7,753 bases of DNA from positions 1 to 7,753 of the forward strand of contig JBCCFD010000396.1 of assembly GCA_039029915.1 (NCBI GenBank), in the 5' to 3' direction. The DNA is from QQUD01 sp039029915 (GTDB lineage Bacteria; Chloroflexota; Anaerolineae; Promineifilales; Promineifilaceae). Positions 1 through 5,866 of this stretch are shown here, in pieces; position 1 is the first letter of the stretch; each line of letters starts with the position of its first letter. The notes beneath the pieces were generated by a model. It was given only the letters and a program-made list of their open reading frames with translations. It was not told the origin of the DNA and did not search any database. A program made the position numbers and the translations under genes.

Positions 1-779
1 CCTTACAACTAGCAAAGCCCAACGACACGGTAATTATCGTCGGGCGCAATGCCGACAAAGGGCGACGCGCTGAGCAAGCGATCGCTAAGTCTACGGGAGC
101 CTCAGTATCATTCATGCAGGTTGACATGAGTCTGATGTCAGCGGTGCAAAAATTCGCAAACAAGCTGCTCACTAACTACCCAAAGATTGACTATTTGATT
201 CATTGTGCTGGGGTAATCATGCCAGAGCCCGTCATTACTAGGGAAGGGCTAGAGCTTGTGTTCGCTACCCAATATTTGTCTCGCTATTATTTGATGCAGT
301 TTCTGTTACCTGCTTTGAACGATAGCGGAAAGGTTGTGGTTGTCTCAGGTGGAAATGTCACAGATGGTATCGTCAATTATGATGAACTGAACAACGAAGG
401 TTCGTTTGGGATGTATAAAACAGTACGAAATACTTCAAAGATCCAAAGTTTATATACGCTCGTGCTGATGACTGACCATCCCCACCTAGGGATTTATAAT
501 TATGGCCCTGGTATTGTAAAGACCTCAATTTCACGAAATATGTCAGGTATTCGGGGCCTGCTGGTATCAATCGCTAGTCGTTTTGTGGCGATTTCTCCAG
601 AGAAAGTAGGGGAAGAAATTGCCACATTACTCACCGGGTCATATGAATCCGGTTGGTACAAAAAAGGTCTCAAAAAGCAGCCTTCAAATGGTGAAACATT
701 TACAGCTGAGCAAGCTAAGTTGAAGCAATTTTCTGACGGCCTGTTGCAATTTATGCAAGACCCTGCTGGTTCTCACTAA
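1..779 (+). CDS. Short-chain dehydrogenase/reductase (SDR), 5'-truncated by window edge
   Basis: The reading frame is open from base 3 with no stop, so the gene begins upstream and the ATG at 114 is internal. The visible 258 residues begin inside the Rossmann fold: beta-2 with the VIIVGRN turn typical of NADP(H)-binding SDRs, then a D-M pair, an HCAG motif (the usual NAG) near visible residue 67, a serine at 115 (VVVVSGG) in the place of the catalytic Ser, and PGIVKTS as the PGxVxT motif. The N-terminal TGxxxGIG loop is off the window. Oddly, the catalytic YxxxK is not intact: Lys146 (NTSK) has Arg142 four residues before it, and the nearby Tyr138 is followed by Arg at +4. SDRs reduce or oxidise carbonyl/alcohol groups in the cytoplasm; the substrate cannot be told. 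The gene converges on the TetR gene 28 bases away. Family assignment is secure; activity is uncertain. Confidence 0.88.
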   Translation, partial: LQLAKPNDTVIIVGRNADKGRRAEQAIAKSTGASVSFMQVDMSLMSAVQKFANKLLTNYPKIDYLIHCAGVIMPEPVITREGLELVFATQYLSRYYLMQFLLPALNDSGKVVVVSGGNVTDGIVNYDELNNEGSFGMYKTVRNTSKIQSLYTLVLMTDHPHLGIYNYGPGIVKTSISRNMSGIRGLLVSIASRFVAISPEKVGEEIATLLTGSYESGWYKKGLKKQPSNGETFTAEQAKLKQFSDGLLQFMQDPAGSH

Positions 780-789
780 AAAACCAGCA
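764..789. terminator. Hairpin between convergent SDR and tetR genes, possible weak terminator
   Basis: TGCTGGTT (764-771) pairs perfectly with AACCAGCA (782-789) around a 10-base loop, and the stem spans the SDR stop codon. It sits in the 28-base gap region of two convergent genes, where a two-way terminator is expected. Neither strand has a run of T after the stem, so intrinsic termination is only a possibility. Confidence 0.35.
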
Positions 790-807
790 ATACGAATATT
801 ATGCTTG

Positions 808-1392
808 CTAAAAGTCATTTCTATTTGGCGTAAAATTGTTGGAGATCAATTGAAAGGAAATAAAAGCCATTGTCTCGGCTGATTCACGCATGCCATTTTG
901 CACCCAGTTTCTCACGAGCATATACATGCCCCCAGAAAGAAAGCTGATTATATGTTCTTCATACTGTTGCGCGGATTCTGGTAGGGGAGCCACTTTATCG
1001 ATCTCACGCTTCATCGCCAAAAGATGGAGCTTTAAGGCGTCAATAAAAAAGTCCTTATTTTCAATCTGAAATACCCACTGTAACTCCTCACTATGGAGCA
1101 ACCATTGCTCAAAAGTGGCTCGCAGCAACGTCTGCATGTCCGCATTCTCTCGCTGCCTGACATCATCAAACACCGCGGTGCTAACCCTCTCAAATAAATC
1201 ATCGATCAAGCTAAACAGAAGTTTTTCCTTGGTTTCAAAATGTTGGTAAAACGTCGGGCGACTCACATCGGCAACATCAACGATTTCTTTAATGTGTATC
1301 TTTGCCAAGGGCTTTTGACGCAGCAGTTGGATGAGCGCGTCTTGTAAAAGTTTGCGTGAACGTCTGATCCGCCGATCTTTTGTTTTTGTCAT
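808..1392 (-). CDS. TetR/AcrR-family transcriptional regulator
   Basis: This 194-residue protein has the size and layout of TetR repressors. Its N-terminal DNA-binding domain covers about residues 8-55, with helix-turn-helix around 33-52 (IHIKEIVDVADVSRPTFYQHF region) followed by the KEKLL segment. A helical ligand-binding and dimerisation domain without recognisable sequence identity to a sensor class fills the rest. I chose ATG at 1392 because AGAGG lies five bases upstream; a longer frame opening with TTG at 1428 has no good site and would translate through a putative operator. It is divergent from the lipoprotein-hydrolase gene set. The operator-like repeats in the shared promoter region suggest that it represses itself and those genes until a ligand releases it. 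The ligand is unknown; by analogy with PhlH near phlG it could be the substrate of the hydrolase. Family is sure, target inferred. Confidence 0.9.
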   Translation of the reverse strand: MTKTKDRRIRRSRKLLQDALIQLLRQKPLAKIHIKEIVDVADVSRPTFYQHFETKEKLLFSLIDDLFERVSTAVFDDVRQRENADMQTLLRATFEQWLLHSEELQWVFQIENKDFFIDALKLHLLAMKREIDKVAPLPESAQQYEEHIISFLSGGMYMLVRNWVQNGMRESAETMAFISFQLISNNFTPNRNDF

Positions 1393-1404
1393 TTTTGCCT
1401 CTTT

Positions 1405-1418
1405 GTAAGTTTTCTTAC
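1405..1418. promoter_or_regulatory. Candidate TetR operator, site 1
   Basis: GTAAG-TTTT-CTTAC is a perfect 5-base inverted repeat in the 5' untranslated region of the tetR gene, just upstream of its Shine-Dalgarno site. A matching repeat at 1474-1487 shares the arm sequence and spacing, which supports a role as a regulator-binding site. Binding by this TetR is inferred. Confidence 0.5.
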
Positions 1419-1437
1419 GATTAAACAAATTTGCTAA

Positions 1438-1467
1438 TTGACGAGTAAGTTCGATTTTAGTGATAAT
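1438..1467 (+). promoter_or_regulatory. Sigma70-type promoter for the rightward lipoprotein/hydrolase genes
   Basis: TTGACG (1438-1443) and GATAAT (1462-1467) each match consensus at five of six positions, with an 18-base spacer. The start of transcription would fall near 1474, inside operator site 3, leaving a leader of about 240 bases before the lipoprotein ATG. A degenerate GTAAG half-site (1445-1449) lies in the spacer. Confidence 0.55.
1445..1460. promoter_or_regulatory. Degenerate operator half-site, site 2
   Basis: GTAAGTTCGATTTTAG repeats the left arm of sites 1 and 3, but its right arm is imperfect and shifted. It occupies the spacer of the rightward promoter. A five-base arm alone is weak evidence; its position between two better copies is the main support. 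Confidence 0.3.
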
Positions 1468-1491
1468 ACACTAGTAAGTAATTTTACACAA
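1463..1491 (-). promoter_or_regulatory. Promoter for tetR
   Basis: On the minus strand TTGTGT (1491-1486) and TATTAT (1468-1463) are separated by 17 bases. The -10 matches five of six consensus positions and the -35 three. This -10 overlaps that of the rightward promoter by five bases, so the two promoters exclude one another sterically, and operator site 3 lies over its -35 and spacer. Confidence 0.45.
1474..1487. promoter_or_regulatory. Candidate TetR operator, site 3
   Basis: GTAAG-TAAT-TTTAC matches site 1 in arms (one mismatch) and spacing. It covers the predicted start point of the rightward transcript and the -35/spacer of the tetR promoter. A bound repressor here would block both promoters, the usual arrangement for an autoregulating TetR protein. 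Confidence 0.5.
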
Positions 1492-1716
1492 ATAAAATAA
1501 TTTATGAATGTTAAATTTCGGCAGTGAGCCCCCAGAGAGGCTCCTTAAGTGTTCCGAAGTTTCTAAATTGAAAAACACCATAGATAAAAGCTTCGGAACC
1601 TCAAGGGAAAGAAGGTTATAGCTGTCGTTTTATTCAAAACAGGAACTTCGTTTCACTTAACCAAAATTTTTTCTGAAACTCAAAATTGAATCACAAACAG
1701 ATGGAGGATCGATCAC
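1475..1716 (+). other. Long structured 5' leader of the lipoprotein gene
   Basis: This non-coding stretch lies between the inferred transcription start and the lipoprotein ATG. It contains a GAGCC/GGCTC hairpin (1526-1530 with 1539-1543, 8-base loop) and a larger inverted repeat at 1544-1606. GTGTT (1549-1553) could instead pair with AACAC (1574-1578), which would compete with the larger stem. I recognise no known riboswitch class. The rest is AT-rich with no coding signal. Confidence 0.4.
1544..1606 (+). repeat. Inverted repeat in the leader, potential RNA stem
   Basis: GTTCCGAAG (1551-1559) and CTTCGGAAC (1591-1599) are perfect 9-base arms around a 31-base loop. CCTT-AAG and CTCAAGG on the outer sides extend the pairing imperfectly. 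No T-run follows, so it is not an intrinsic terminator. It could be a regulatory RNA structure or a protein-binding site. Confidence 0.45.
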
Positions 1717-2502
1717 ATGAGAGAAATAAAAAATATCTGGCAAAATACTAAATTAGCCCTGTTCCCGATTTTACTTCTATTGGTTTTGATTGGTTGCGCT
1801 CAGGCGCAGACCGATCAAGCAGAGCCAGATAGTGCCGCTGACCATTCAGGGCATGCGATGGCATCTGCTGAAACGCACACGCCTGAAATTATGATGGATA
1901 GTCCCATCCCGTTGAATCCGTCTGTGGGCACAGAGATCGGCGCTGTTTATGAAGCGTACCTAAGTCCAGAGCAGGAGGGGGATGATGAAGAAAACACGCC
2001 GGATAGCGCTCCAGATGTCTTCAAATCAACTGCTCCATCCATACCTAGAGAGCAGCGTACCTCTCACGGGCATGGGGTGCTCTCGTTTACCAATGATCTG
2101 AGTAAAGCATTTGTGCACATCGAGATTGAAAATGTAAATCCAGAGGATATTGTCATGTTTCATCTGCACTGCGGCCGCCCAGGTCAACTAGGTCCAATCA
2201 TCGTTGATTTTGGCTTAAAGGGAGATCCGGCGACCTATTTTGAGGATGGGGTCTTTACAATGGAGATTCTTAACGAAGACCTTGTGGCGACGACCGCTCA
2301 TGGTGAAGGGGTTCTTGGCGCCTTTACGGCTGGCTGTCCCATCACAACGGCCGTTCCGCTCGACAAGGTGAAAACCATTGCTGGCATGCAGCTCATCGCG
2401 GAGCAAGGGGAAATTTATTTTAACCTTCACACTGCAGGGCAAACGTTCTTTGGGGATATTCGTGGCCAGCTACAGCGGGTAGAGATATCAACAAATAATT
2501 AG
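1717..2502 (+). CDS. CHRD-domain lipoprotein
   Basis: This 261-residue protein opens with a short charged segment, a hydrophobic stretch (13-25) and the lipobox L24-I-G-C27, so it should be exported, cleaved and lipidated at Cys27. Ala at the next position avoids the Asp inner-membrane retention signal of enterobacteria. Residues 28-115 are low-complexity and acidic, with a metal-ligand-like HSGHAM (43-48) and His54. A CHRD domain fills about 115-258: HGHG (117-120), FHLHCGRPG with His149 and His151, GPIIVDF, and the closing YFNLHTA...GDIRGQL strand. CHRD domains are extracellular beta-rich modules of unclear biochemical role. GGAGG lies nine bases before the ATG. It is the first gene downstream of the TetR-controlled promoter; a strong hairpin follows it. 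The domain call is firm; the function in the pathway (surface binding or metal handling) is a guess. Confidence 0.88.
   Translation: MREIKNIWQNTKLALFPILLLLVLIGCAQAQTDQAEPDSAADHSGHAMASAETHTPEIMMDSPIPLNPSVGTEIGAVYEAYLSPEQEGDDEENTPDSAPDVFKSTAPSIPREQRTSHGHGVLSFTNDLSKAFVHIEIENVNPEDIVMFHLHCGRPGQLGPIIVDFGLKGDPATYFEDGVFTMEILNEDLVATTAHGEGVLGAFTAGCPITTAVPLDKVKTIAGMQLIAEQGEIYFNLHTAGQTFFGDIRGQLQRVEISTNN
2346..2355. repeat. AACGGCCGTT palindrome, copy 1
   Basis: Exact 10-base palindrome inside the lipoprotein gene, where ACG-GCC-GTT encodes Thr-Ala-Val. It is one of four identical copies in the window. Confidence 0.6.
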
Positions 2503-2524
2503 TTAGTTTATGCCATCTAGATTA

Positions 2525-2565
2525 GATGCTGGTTGGTAACTCAGACTGAGTCACCAACCAGCATC
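2525..2565 (+). terminator. 41-base near-perfect hairpin after the lipoprotein gene
   Basis: GATGCTGGTTGGT (2525-2537) pairs with ACCAACCAGCATC (2553-2565), and inside it ACTCAG (2539-2544) pairs with CTGAGT (2546-2551); only one A-C mismatch interrupts the stem. ATGATTTG follows rather than a T-run, so it may work as a partial terminator, a 3'-end stabiliser of the lipoprotein mRNA, or both. An overlapping CATCTA-GAT-TAGATG hairpin (2514-2528) could compete with its base. The hairpin is certain; the role is inferred. Confidence 0.55.
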
Positions 2566-2649
2566 ATGATTTGCAAGAAGCAACCGGATTAAATTTTTAT
2601 AAAAAGAAAAATGCTTTAGGAAAAACTAAAATATAGGAGGAAATATTCA

Positions 2650-3096
2650 ATGAAAAAGTTTTTAGAAAAAACCTTAGTCATGAAACGGGATAGCAGGCAA
2701 GCAAATATCGCGTATACCATCATCGCTGTTCTCGTCGCCATCGCGATGCTCATTGCCGCGTCAGGATCGGGTACGGGGGTTTATGCTTCCGGAGAGTTAA
2801 CCTTAGGGCGGTGGGTGTTAGATACCGGTGGAAACGTATTAGCAGTCATCATTGCAGTTTTAGTCTTAATTCCCCGAACAAGAATCCTTGGGGCCATAAT
2901 GGCTGTTATCTTGATGTTTATTTCAATTTATCTCAATTACACCATTGACGGCATCGAATTTTTCGCTAGGGCAATTCCCTACAATACGGGCACCATCATG
3001 CTAGGCTCTATCCTCATCGGCCATTATTTTGAAGATTTTCGCTATCTCTTTCGCTCCGCTCAATCTCAGAATAGTCAATTAAGCCCCGGTACGTAA
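2650..3096 (+). CDS. Small membrane protein, four predicted transmembrane segments, no family recognised
   Basis: I do not recognise a family for this 148-residue protein. It has a basic N-terminus (KK, KR, R), then hydrophobic segments at about 19-38, 60-75, 79-97 and 109-127, and a polar Ser/Gln-rich tail. The loop between segments 1 and 2 (39-58) is rich in Gly and Ser, with ELTLGRWVLDTGGN. The positive N-terminus and tail suggest that both lie in the cytoplasm. AGGAGG lies nine bases before the ATG, a strong site. The next gene starts 12 bases after its stop and also encodes a small membrane protein, so the two may form a complex. There is no clear promoter of its own in the 147-base gap upstream, so transcription probably reads through the hairpin there. 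Confidence 0.8.
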   Translation: MKKFLEKTLVMKRDSRQANIAYTIIAVLVAIAMLIAASGSGTGVYASGELTLGRWVLDTGGNVLAVIIAVLVLIPRTRILGAIMAVILMFISIYLNYTIDGIEFFARAIPYNTGTIMLGSILIGHYFEDFRYLFRSAQSQNSQLSPGT

Positions 3097-3108
3097 AAGA
3101 GAGTAGAA

Positions 3109-3537
3109 ATGATAAAACCACGCTATAAAATTGTTGAAAATTGGTTGTTCTATTTATTTGTTATTGGTTACGCCTATTTTGTCCTGAATATGACGCTTCA
3201 GCTGTGGTTTGGCGATGGCATAAACATATTTGCGACATATAGCGAAGCCACAATTGCTGCCGAAATAATTGTTGATGCCAATAAAGTTTATTGGTCAAAA
3301 ACGACCTTTCTCTTTCTCACGCTTTTTCTCTACGCGTTTAACTTAGACTATCGTTTTGCGGTAGGCGTCGGTGCAGCCTTTTGGTCTTTTTCGCTCATTC
3401 TGATGTTTGGTTTGGCACCCATTCTAATCATGAACGTGGTGCTTGGCCCTCTGCTCATTTTGCAACAGGTTTGGCGAAAACAGATTTTTCGGTCTCAAAA
3501 TTCTGAAGCGCTTCGTCAAATAACCACTGCACGATAG
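3109..3537 (+). CDS. Small membrane protein with three or four transmembrane segments, no family recognised
   Basis: No family is recognised for this 142-residue protein. Hydrophobic segments fall at about 11-31, 62-79, 83-101 and 102-120; the last two are nearly continuous and rich in Phe, Leu and Ile. A non-membrane loop at about 32-61 carries acidic residues (FGDG, EIIVDANK), and the basic C-terminal tail (WRKQIFR) suggests a cytoplasmic end. AGAGAG just upstream is a modest ribosome site. It lies 12 bases after the preceding membrane gene and 48 bases before the hydrolase gene, so it is probably co-transcribed with both. Uptake or efflux of the hydrolase substrate is possible, but nothing in the sequence shows transport. 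Confidence 0.78.
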   Translation: MIKPRYKIVENWLFYLFVIGYAYFVLNMTLQLWFGDGINIFATYSEATIAAEIIVDANKVYWSKTTFLFLTLFLYAFNLDYRFAVGVGAAFWSFSLILMFGLAPILIMNVVLGPLLILQQVWRKQIFRSQNSEALRQITTAR

Positions 3538-3585
3538 TTACACTTTTGCATCAATAACGAGACAATTAAATTGAAGGAGTTTCTG

Positions 3586-4350
3586 ATGGAAGCGATCAAC
3601 CCAACTTTCCAAAGTTTTATAAATCCCAATGTCGAAACGATCTCTGACAAGATTGCGACTGCGATAGAAAAATCGCCGTTCGACCCCGCTCAATTCCTCC
3701 AAATTGAGGAGGCGGCCGAATTGGCAAAGCCTGGCTACACGGCAGTTGAAAGCGGCTACGCAAAGCAAGCGGATGGCTCCTACACCATCTCAGTCTTGAC
3801 CGACATGCCGAGCGTGACGCCAGCGATGTGGCACTGGTGGTTTGGCTGGCACGGTGACAGCAGTGAAAAATATAAGTTATGGCATCCGCCCGCGCATGTG
3901 AGCGCCGTTTGGGAGGATGGCAGAGTGGGGGAGTTTGCTTACATCGGTCGCAATTCGCATATTCAGGAATATATTGGGCCGACAAAAGAGAGCGCATCAA
4001 TTCAATTCAAAAACCCGACCTTTGTCGGGCTCCCTGAATTTGACCCTGAAACCTCTGACGCAGTCTACATTGTGGCCCGTATTGGCTTGAGACCAATCCC
4101 GATTGATTTTGGCTGGCTCGTTCACCAGGTGCGTAAGACGGCAACTGGGTCCGAGATGCGTTCGCGGTTTTGGATGGGAGGGGCGCACATTGGCGGACGG
4201 AATGGCTTTAGTCAACTGCTCGCCCCGATTGCCCGACGCGTTCGGAAAATACCTGAAGCGCAGGTCATTGATTTAACGACTCACTGTGCAGAAGAGATGG
4301 CTCACCTCGCCACCTTTCTGCCAGATATCTACGCAGCGTTTGGAGAGTAA
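3586..4350 (+). CDS. 2,4-diacetylphloroglucinol hydrolase (PhlG)-family C-C hydrolase
   Basis: The 254-residue protein resembles PhlG and phloretin hydrolase, zinc enzymes that split an acyl group from a phloroglucinol ring by C-C bond hydrolysis. Seen here are the aromatic WHWWFGWH segment (82-89), KLWHPPAH (97-104), SHIQEYIG (124-131) and a C-terminal H-x3-E motif, THCAEEMAHL, with His233 and Glu237. By comparison with PhlG (recalled zinc ligands His129, Glu160, His270, Glu274) the likely ligands are His100, Glu128, His233 and Glu237; spacing agrees but no alignment was run. No signal peptide, so cytoplasmic. I start at ATG 3586, where AAGGAG lies six bases upstream; an in-frame TTG at 3571 would place that site inside the gene. 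The FAD oxidoreductase gene follows after three bases. Substrate is inferred to be an acylated phenol or polyketide; family is likely, exact substrate unknown. Confidence 0.82.
   Translation: MEAINPTFQSFINPNVETISDKIATAIEKSPFDPAQFLQIEEAAELAKPGYTAVESGYAKQADGSYTISVLTDMPSVTPAMWHWWFGWHGDSSEKYKLWHPPAHVSAVWEDGRVGEFAYIGRNSHIQEYIGPTKESASIQFKNPTFVGLPEFDPETSDAVYIVARIGLRPIPIDFGWLVHQVRKTATGSEMRSRFWMGGAHIGGRNGFSQLLAPIARRVRKIPEAQVIDLTTHCAEEMAHLATFLPDIYAAFGE
4009..4029 (-). terminator. Terminator-like hairpin on the antisense strand inside the hydrolase gene
   Basis: On the minus strand CCCGAC-AAAG-GTCGGG forms a perfect 6-base GC-rich stem with a tetraloop, directly followed by TTTTTG. This is the classic form of an intrinsic terminator, but it lies within and antisense to the hydrolase gene. 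It could stop antisense transcription or be chance from codon choice. Confidence 0.4.
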
Positions 4351-4353
4351 GCT

Positions 4354-5718
4354 ATGACACAGAATTTAAATATCAATGGGAATCTTTATGACCCCGCCAC
4401 ACTTGGCGAGGCCGCCTATGAGCAGCTGTTGATGGGTATGTTGTTTAATAAACGGCCGTTGACCCAAAAACCAGACCTCTTGGTTCAGCCCCGGGATGTT
4501 GATGATGTGATCACCACCGTCAATTATGCTCGTGAGGCTGGCAAAAAAATCACCATTGGCTCTGGGGGACACAGCTGGTCCGCCAACCATATGCGGAACG
4601 ACAGCATTTTGATTGATTTGGGCCACTTTAATCAGTTTGAGATTGACCGCGAAGCGCAGACGGCCACGGCAGGGCCAGGCACCGATGGCAGCACCTTTTT
4701 GAAGGCGGCGATGAAGCAGGGTTTCTTTTTTCCCGTCGGCCATTGCAAAGGGGTCTGCATTGGCGGCTACCTGCTGCAGGGTGGCTTTGGCTGGAATAGT
4801 CGAAAGATAGGCATGGGCTGTGAAAACGTCCTTGGCTTAGATATTGTGACTGCCGATGGTGAATTCGTTCACGCCAGCGAGACAGAAAATAGCGATCTAT
4901 ATTGGGCGGCTCGCGGTAGTGGCCCCGGCTTCTTTGGAATTGTAGTCCGTTTTTATCTGCAACTGCATCCTAAACCGAAATACATTGGCAGTATTCTCCA
5001 TTATTATCGTATGGAACATTTGGAAGATGTTTTTCGCTGGGCTGCTCAAATCGGACCTAGCGTACCTGATTCTGTAGAGTTCCAAATTGCTATGACGCAA
5101 CGCACCTTATCACTCCTTTGGCCAGGGCTAGAGGTATTTGCACCGATTTTTGCCGATAGTAAAGAAGAGCTTGAAGAAGCAAAGCGTCTGATGCAAGAAT
5201 GCCCAATCAAGCATAAGGCGTATTTCCGCACGCCGTATTTGCCTACGGGCATGGATTTATTGTACAAAGGTGTGATGATGCACTATCCAGAAAATCATTG
5301 CCTCAATGTGGATAACATGTGGACGACTGCGTCAATCGATGACCTCCTGCCTCACCTGCGCGAGATTGCCGATACGATGCCATCTGCCCCGACCCATATG
5401 CTTTGGCTCAACTGGTATCCACCTAAAAATAGACCAGACATGGCCTATTCACTGGAGGAAAACATCTATATTGCTCTCTATAACATGTGGCAACCGAACC
5501 GTGAGAGCGAAAGCCAATTGAATTGGGCAACCGAAATGATGGATAAGATGGATTATCTATCGAGCGGCATCCAGCTAGCTGATGAAAACCTTAATCACAG
5601 AGCCGCAAAGTTTTTGACTGACGATAACTTGGCCAAAGTCGATGCTATTCGTGCAAGATGGGATGCTGAATCGGTCTTCAACGAATGGCACAGCAAGCCT
5701 CAGCAAATGCTGAAGTAA
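4354..5718 (+). CDS. FAD-binding oxidoreductase, berberine-bridge/GOOX type with bicovalent flavin
   Basis: This 454-residue protein has an N-terminal PCMH-type FAD domain (about 38-210) and a C-terminal BBE-like end (FLTDDNLAKVDAIRARWD, then SVFN). GSGGHSWS carries His73 for the 8-alpha-histidyl bond. VGHCKGVCIGGY carries Cys131, placed like the 6-S-cysteinyl residue of berberine bridge enzyme and glucooligosaccharide oxidase; the His-Cys distance of 58 is close to the 60 recalled for the latter. The GGxGxxxRxxGxxxxxVLG run follows. Such enzymes oxidise alcohols, sugars or phenolics, often with oxygen and release of peroxide. There is no signal peptide, unlike many secreted relatives. GGAGAG within the end of the hydrolase gene serves as ribosome site and only three bases separate the genes, so translation is coupled. 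A joint role on the same aromatic substrate or its product is inferred. Confidence 0.87.
   Translation: MTQNLNINGNLYDPATLGEAAYEQLLMGMLFNKRPLTQKPDLLVQPRDVDDVITTVNYAREAGKKITIGSGGHSWSANHMRNDSILIDLGHFNQFEIDREAQTATAGPGTDGSTFLKAAMKQGFFFPVGHCKGVCIGGYLLQGGFGWNSRKIGMGCENVLGLDIVTADGEFVHASETENSDLYWAARGSGPGFFGIVVRFYLQLHPKPKYIGSILHYYRMEHLEDVFRWAAQIGPSVPDSVEFQIAMTQRTLSLLWPGLEVFAPIFADSKEELEEAKRLMQECPIKHKAYFRTPYLPTGMDLLYKGVMMHYPENHCLNVDNMWTTASIDDLLPHLREIADTMPSAPTHMLWLNWYPPKNRPDMAYSLEENIYIALYNMWQPNRESESQLNWATEMMDKMDYLSSGIQLADENLNHRAAKFLTDDNLAKVDAIRARWDAESVFNEWHSKPQQMLK
4451..4460. repeat. AACGGCCGTT palindrome, copy 2
   Basis: Exact copy in the FAD oxidoreductase gene. It lies in another reading frame than copy 1 (AAA-CGG-CCG-TTG, Lys-Arg-Pro-Leu), so the shared sequence is not due to a shared peptide. 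Confidence 0.6.
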
Positions 5719-5866
5719 TGTATGTCATTTGGGCAAGGACATTTGGGTTTCGGTGATAGCGTGAAGAGCCGGTTGGCGGACGACGAGTCATCTGGATTCC
5801 GTCCTTCAATCCTATGGGGTTTCCTTGCACGGCTCAGTGTCGGCATCAAGCGGCGATCAATCTACG

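Noticed and set aside
78..85. GCGATCGC, the cyanobacterial HIP1 palindrome
   Set aside because: I found only one copy, whereas cyanobacteria with HIP1 have one every kilobase or so; not evidence for a cyanobacterium.
114..779. ATG at 114 as the start of the SDR gene
   Set aside because: The frame is open to base 3 and encodes the conserved Rossmann segment VIIVGRN, so the true start lies outside the window.
808..1428. Longer TetR gene starting with TTG at 1428
   Set aside because: No ribosome site; the extension runs through the GTAAG palindrome, while ATG 1392 has AGAGG at good distance and gives a normal TetR N-terminus.
3571..4350. Hydrolase start at TTG 3571
   Set aside because: The extra codons contain AAGGAG, the evident ribosome site for ATG 3586.
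3617..4743. Several open frames antisense to the hydrolase and FAD oxidoreductase genes
   Set aside because: They are low-complexity Arg/Ser/Cys-rich shadows of well-supported genes and have no ribosome sites.
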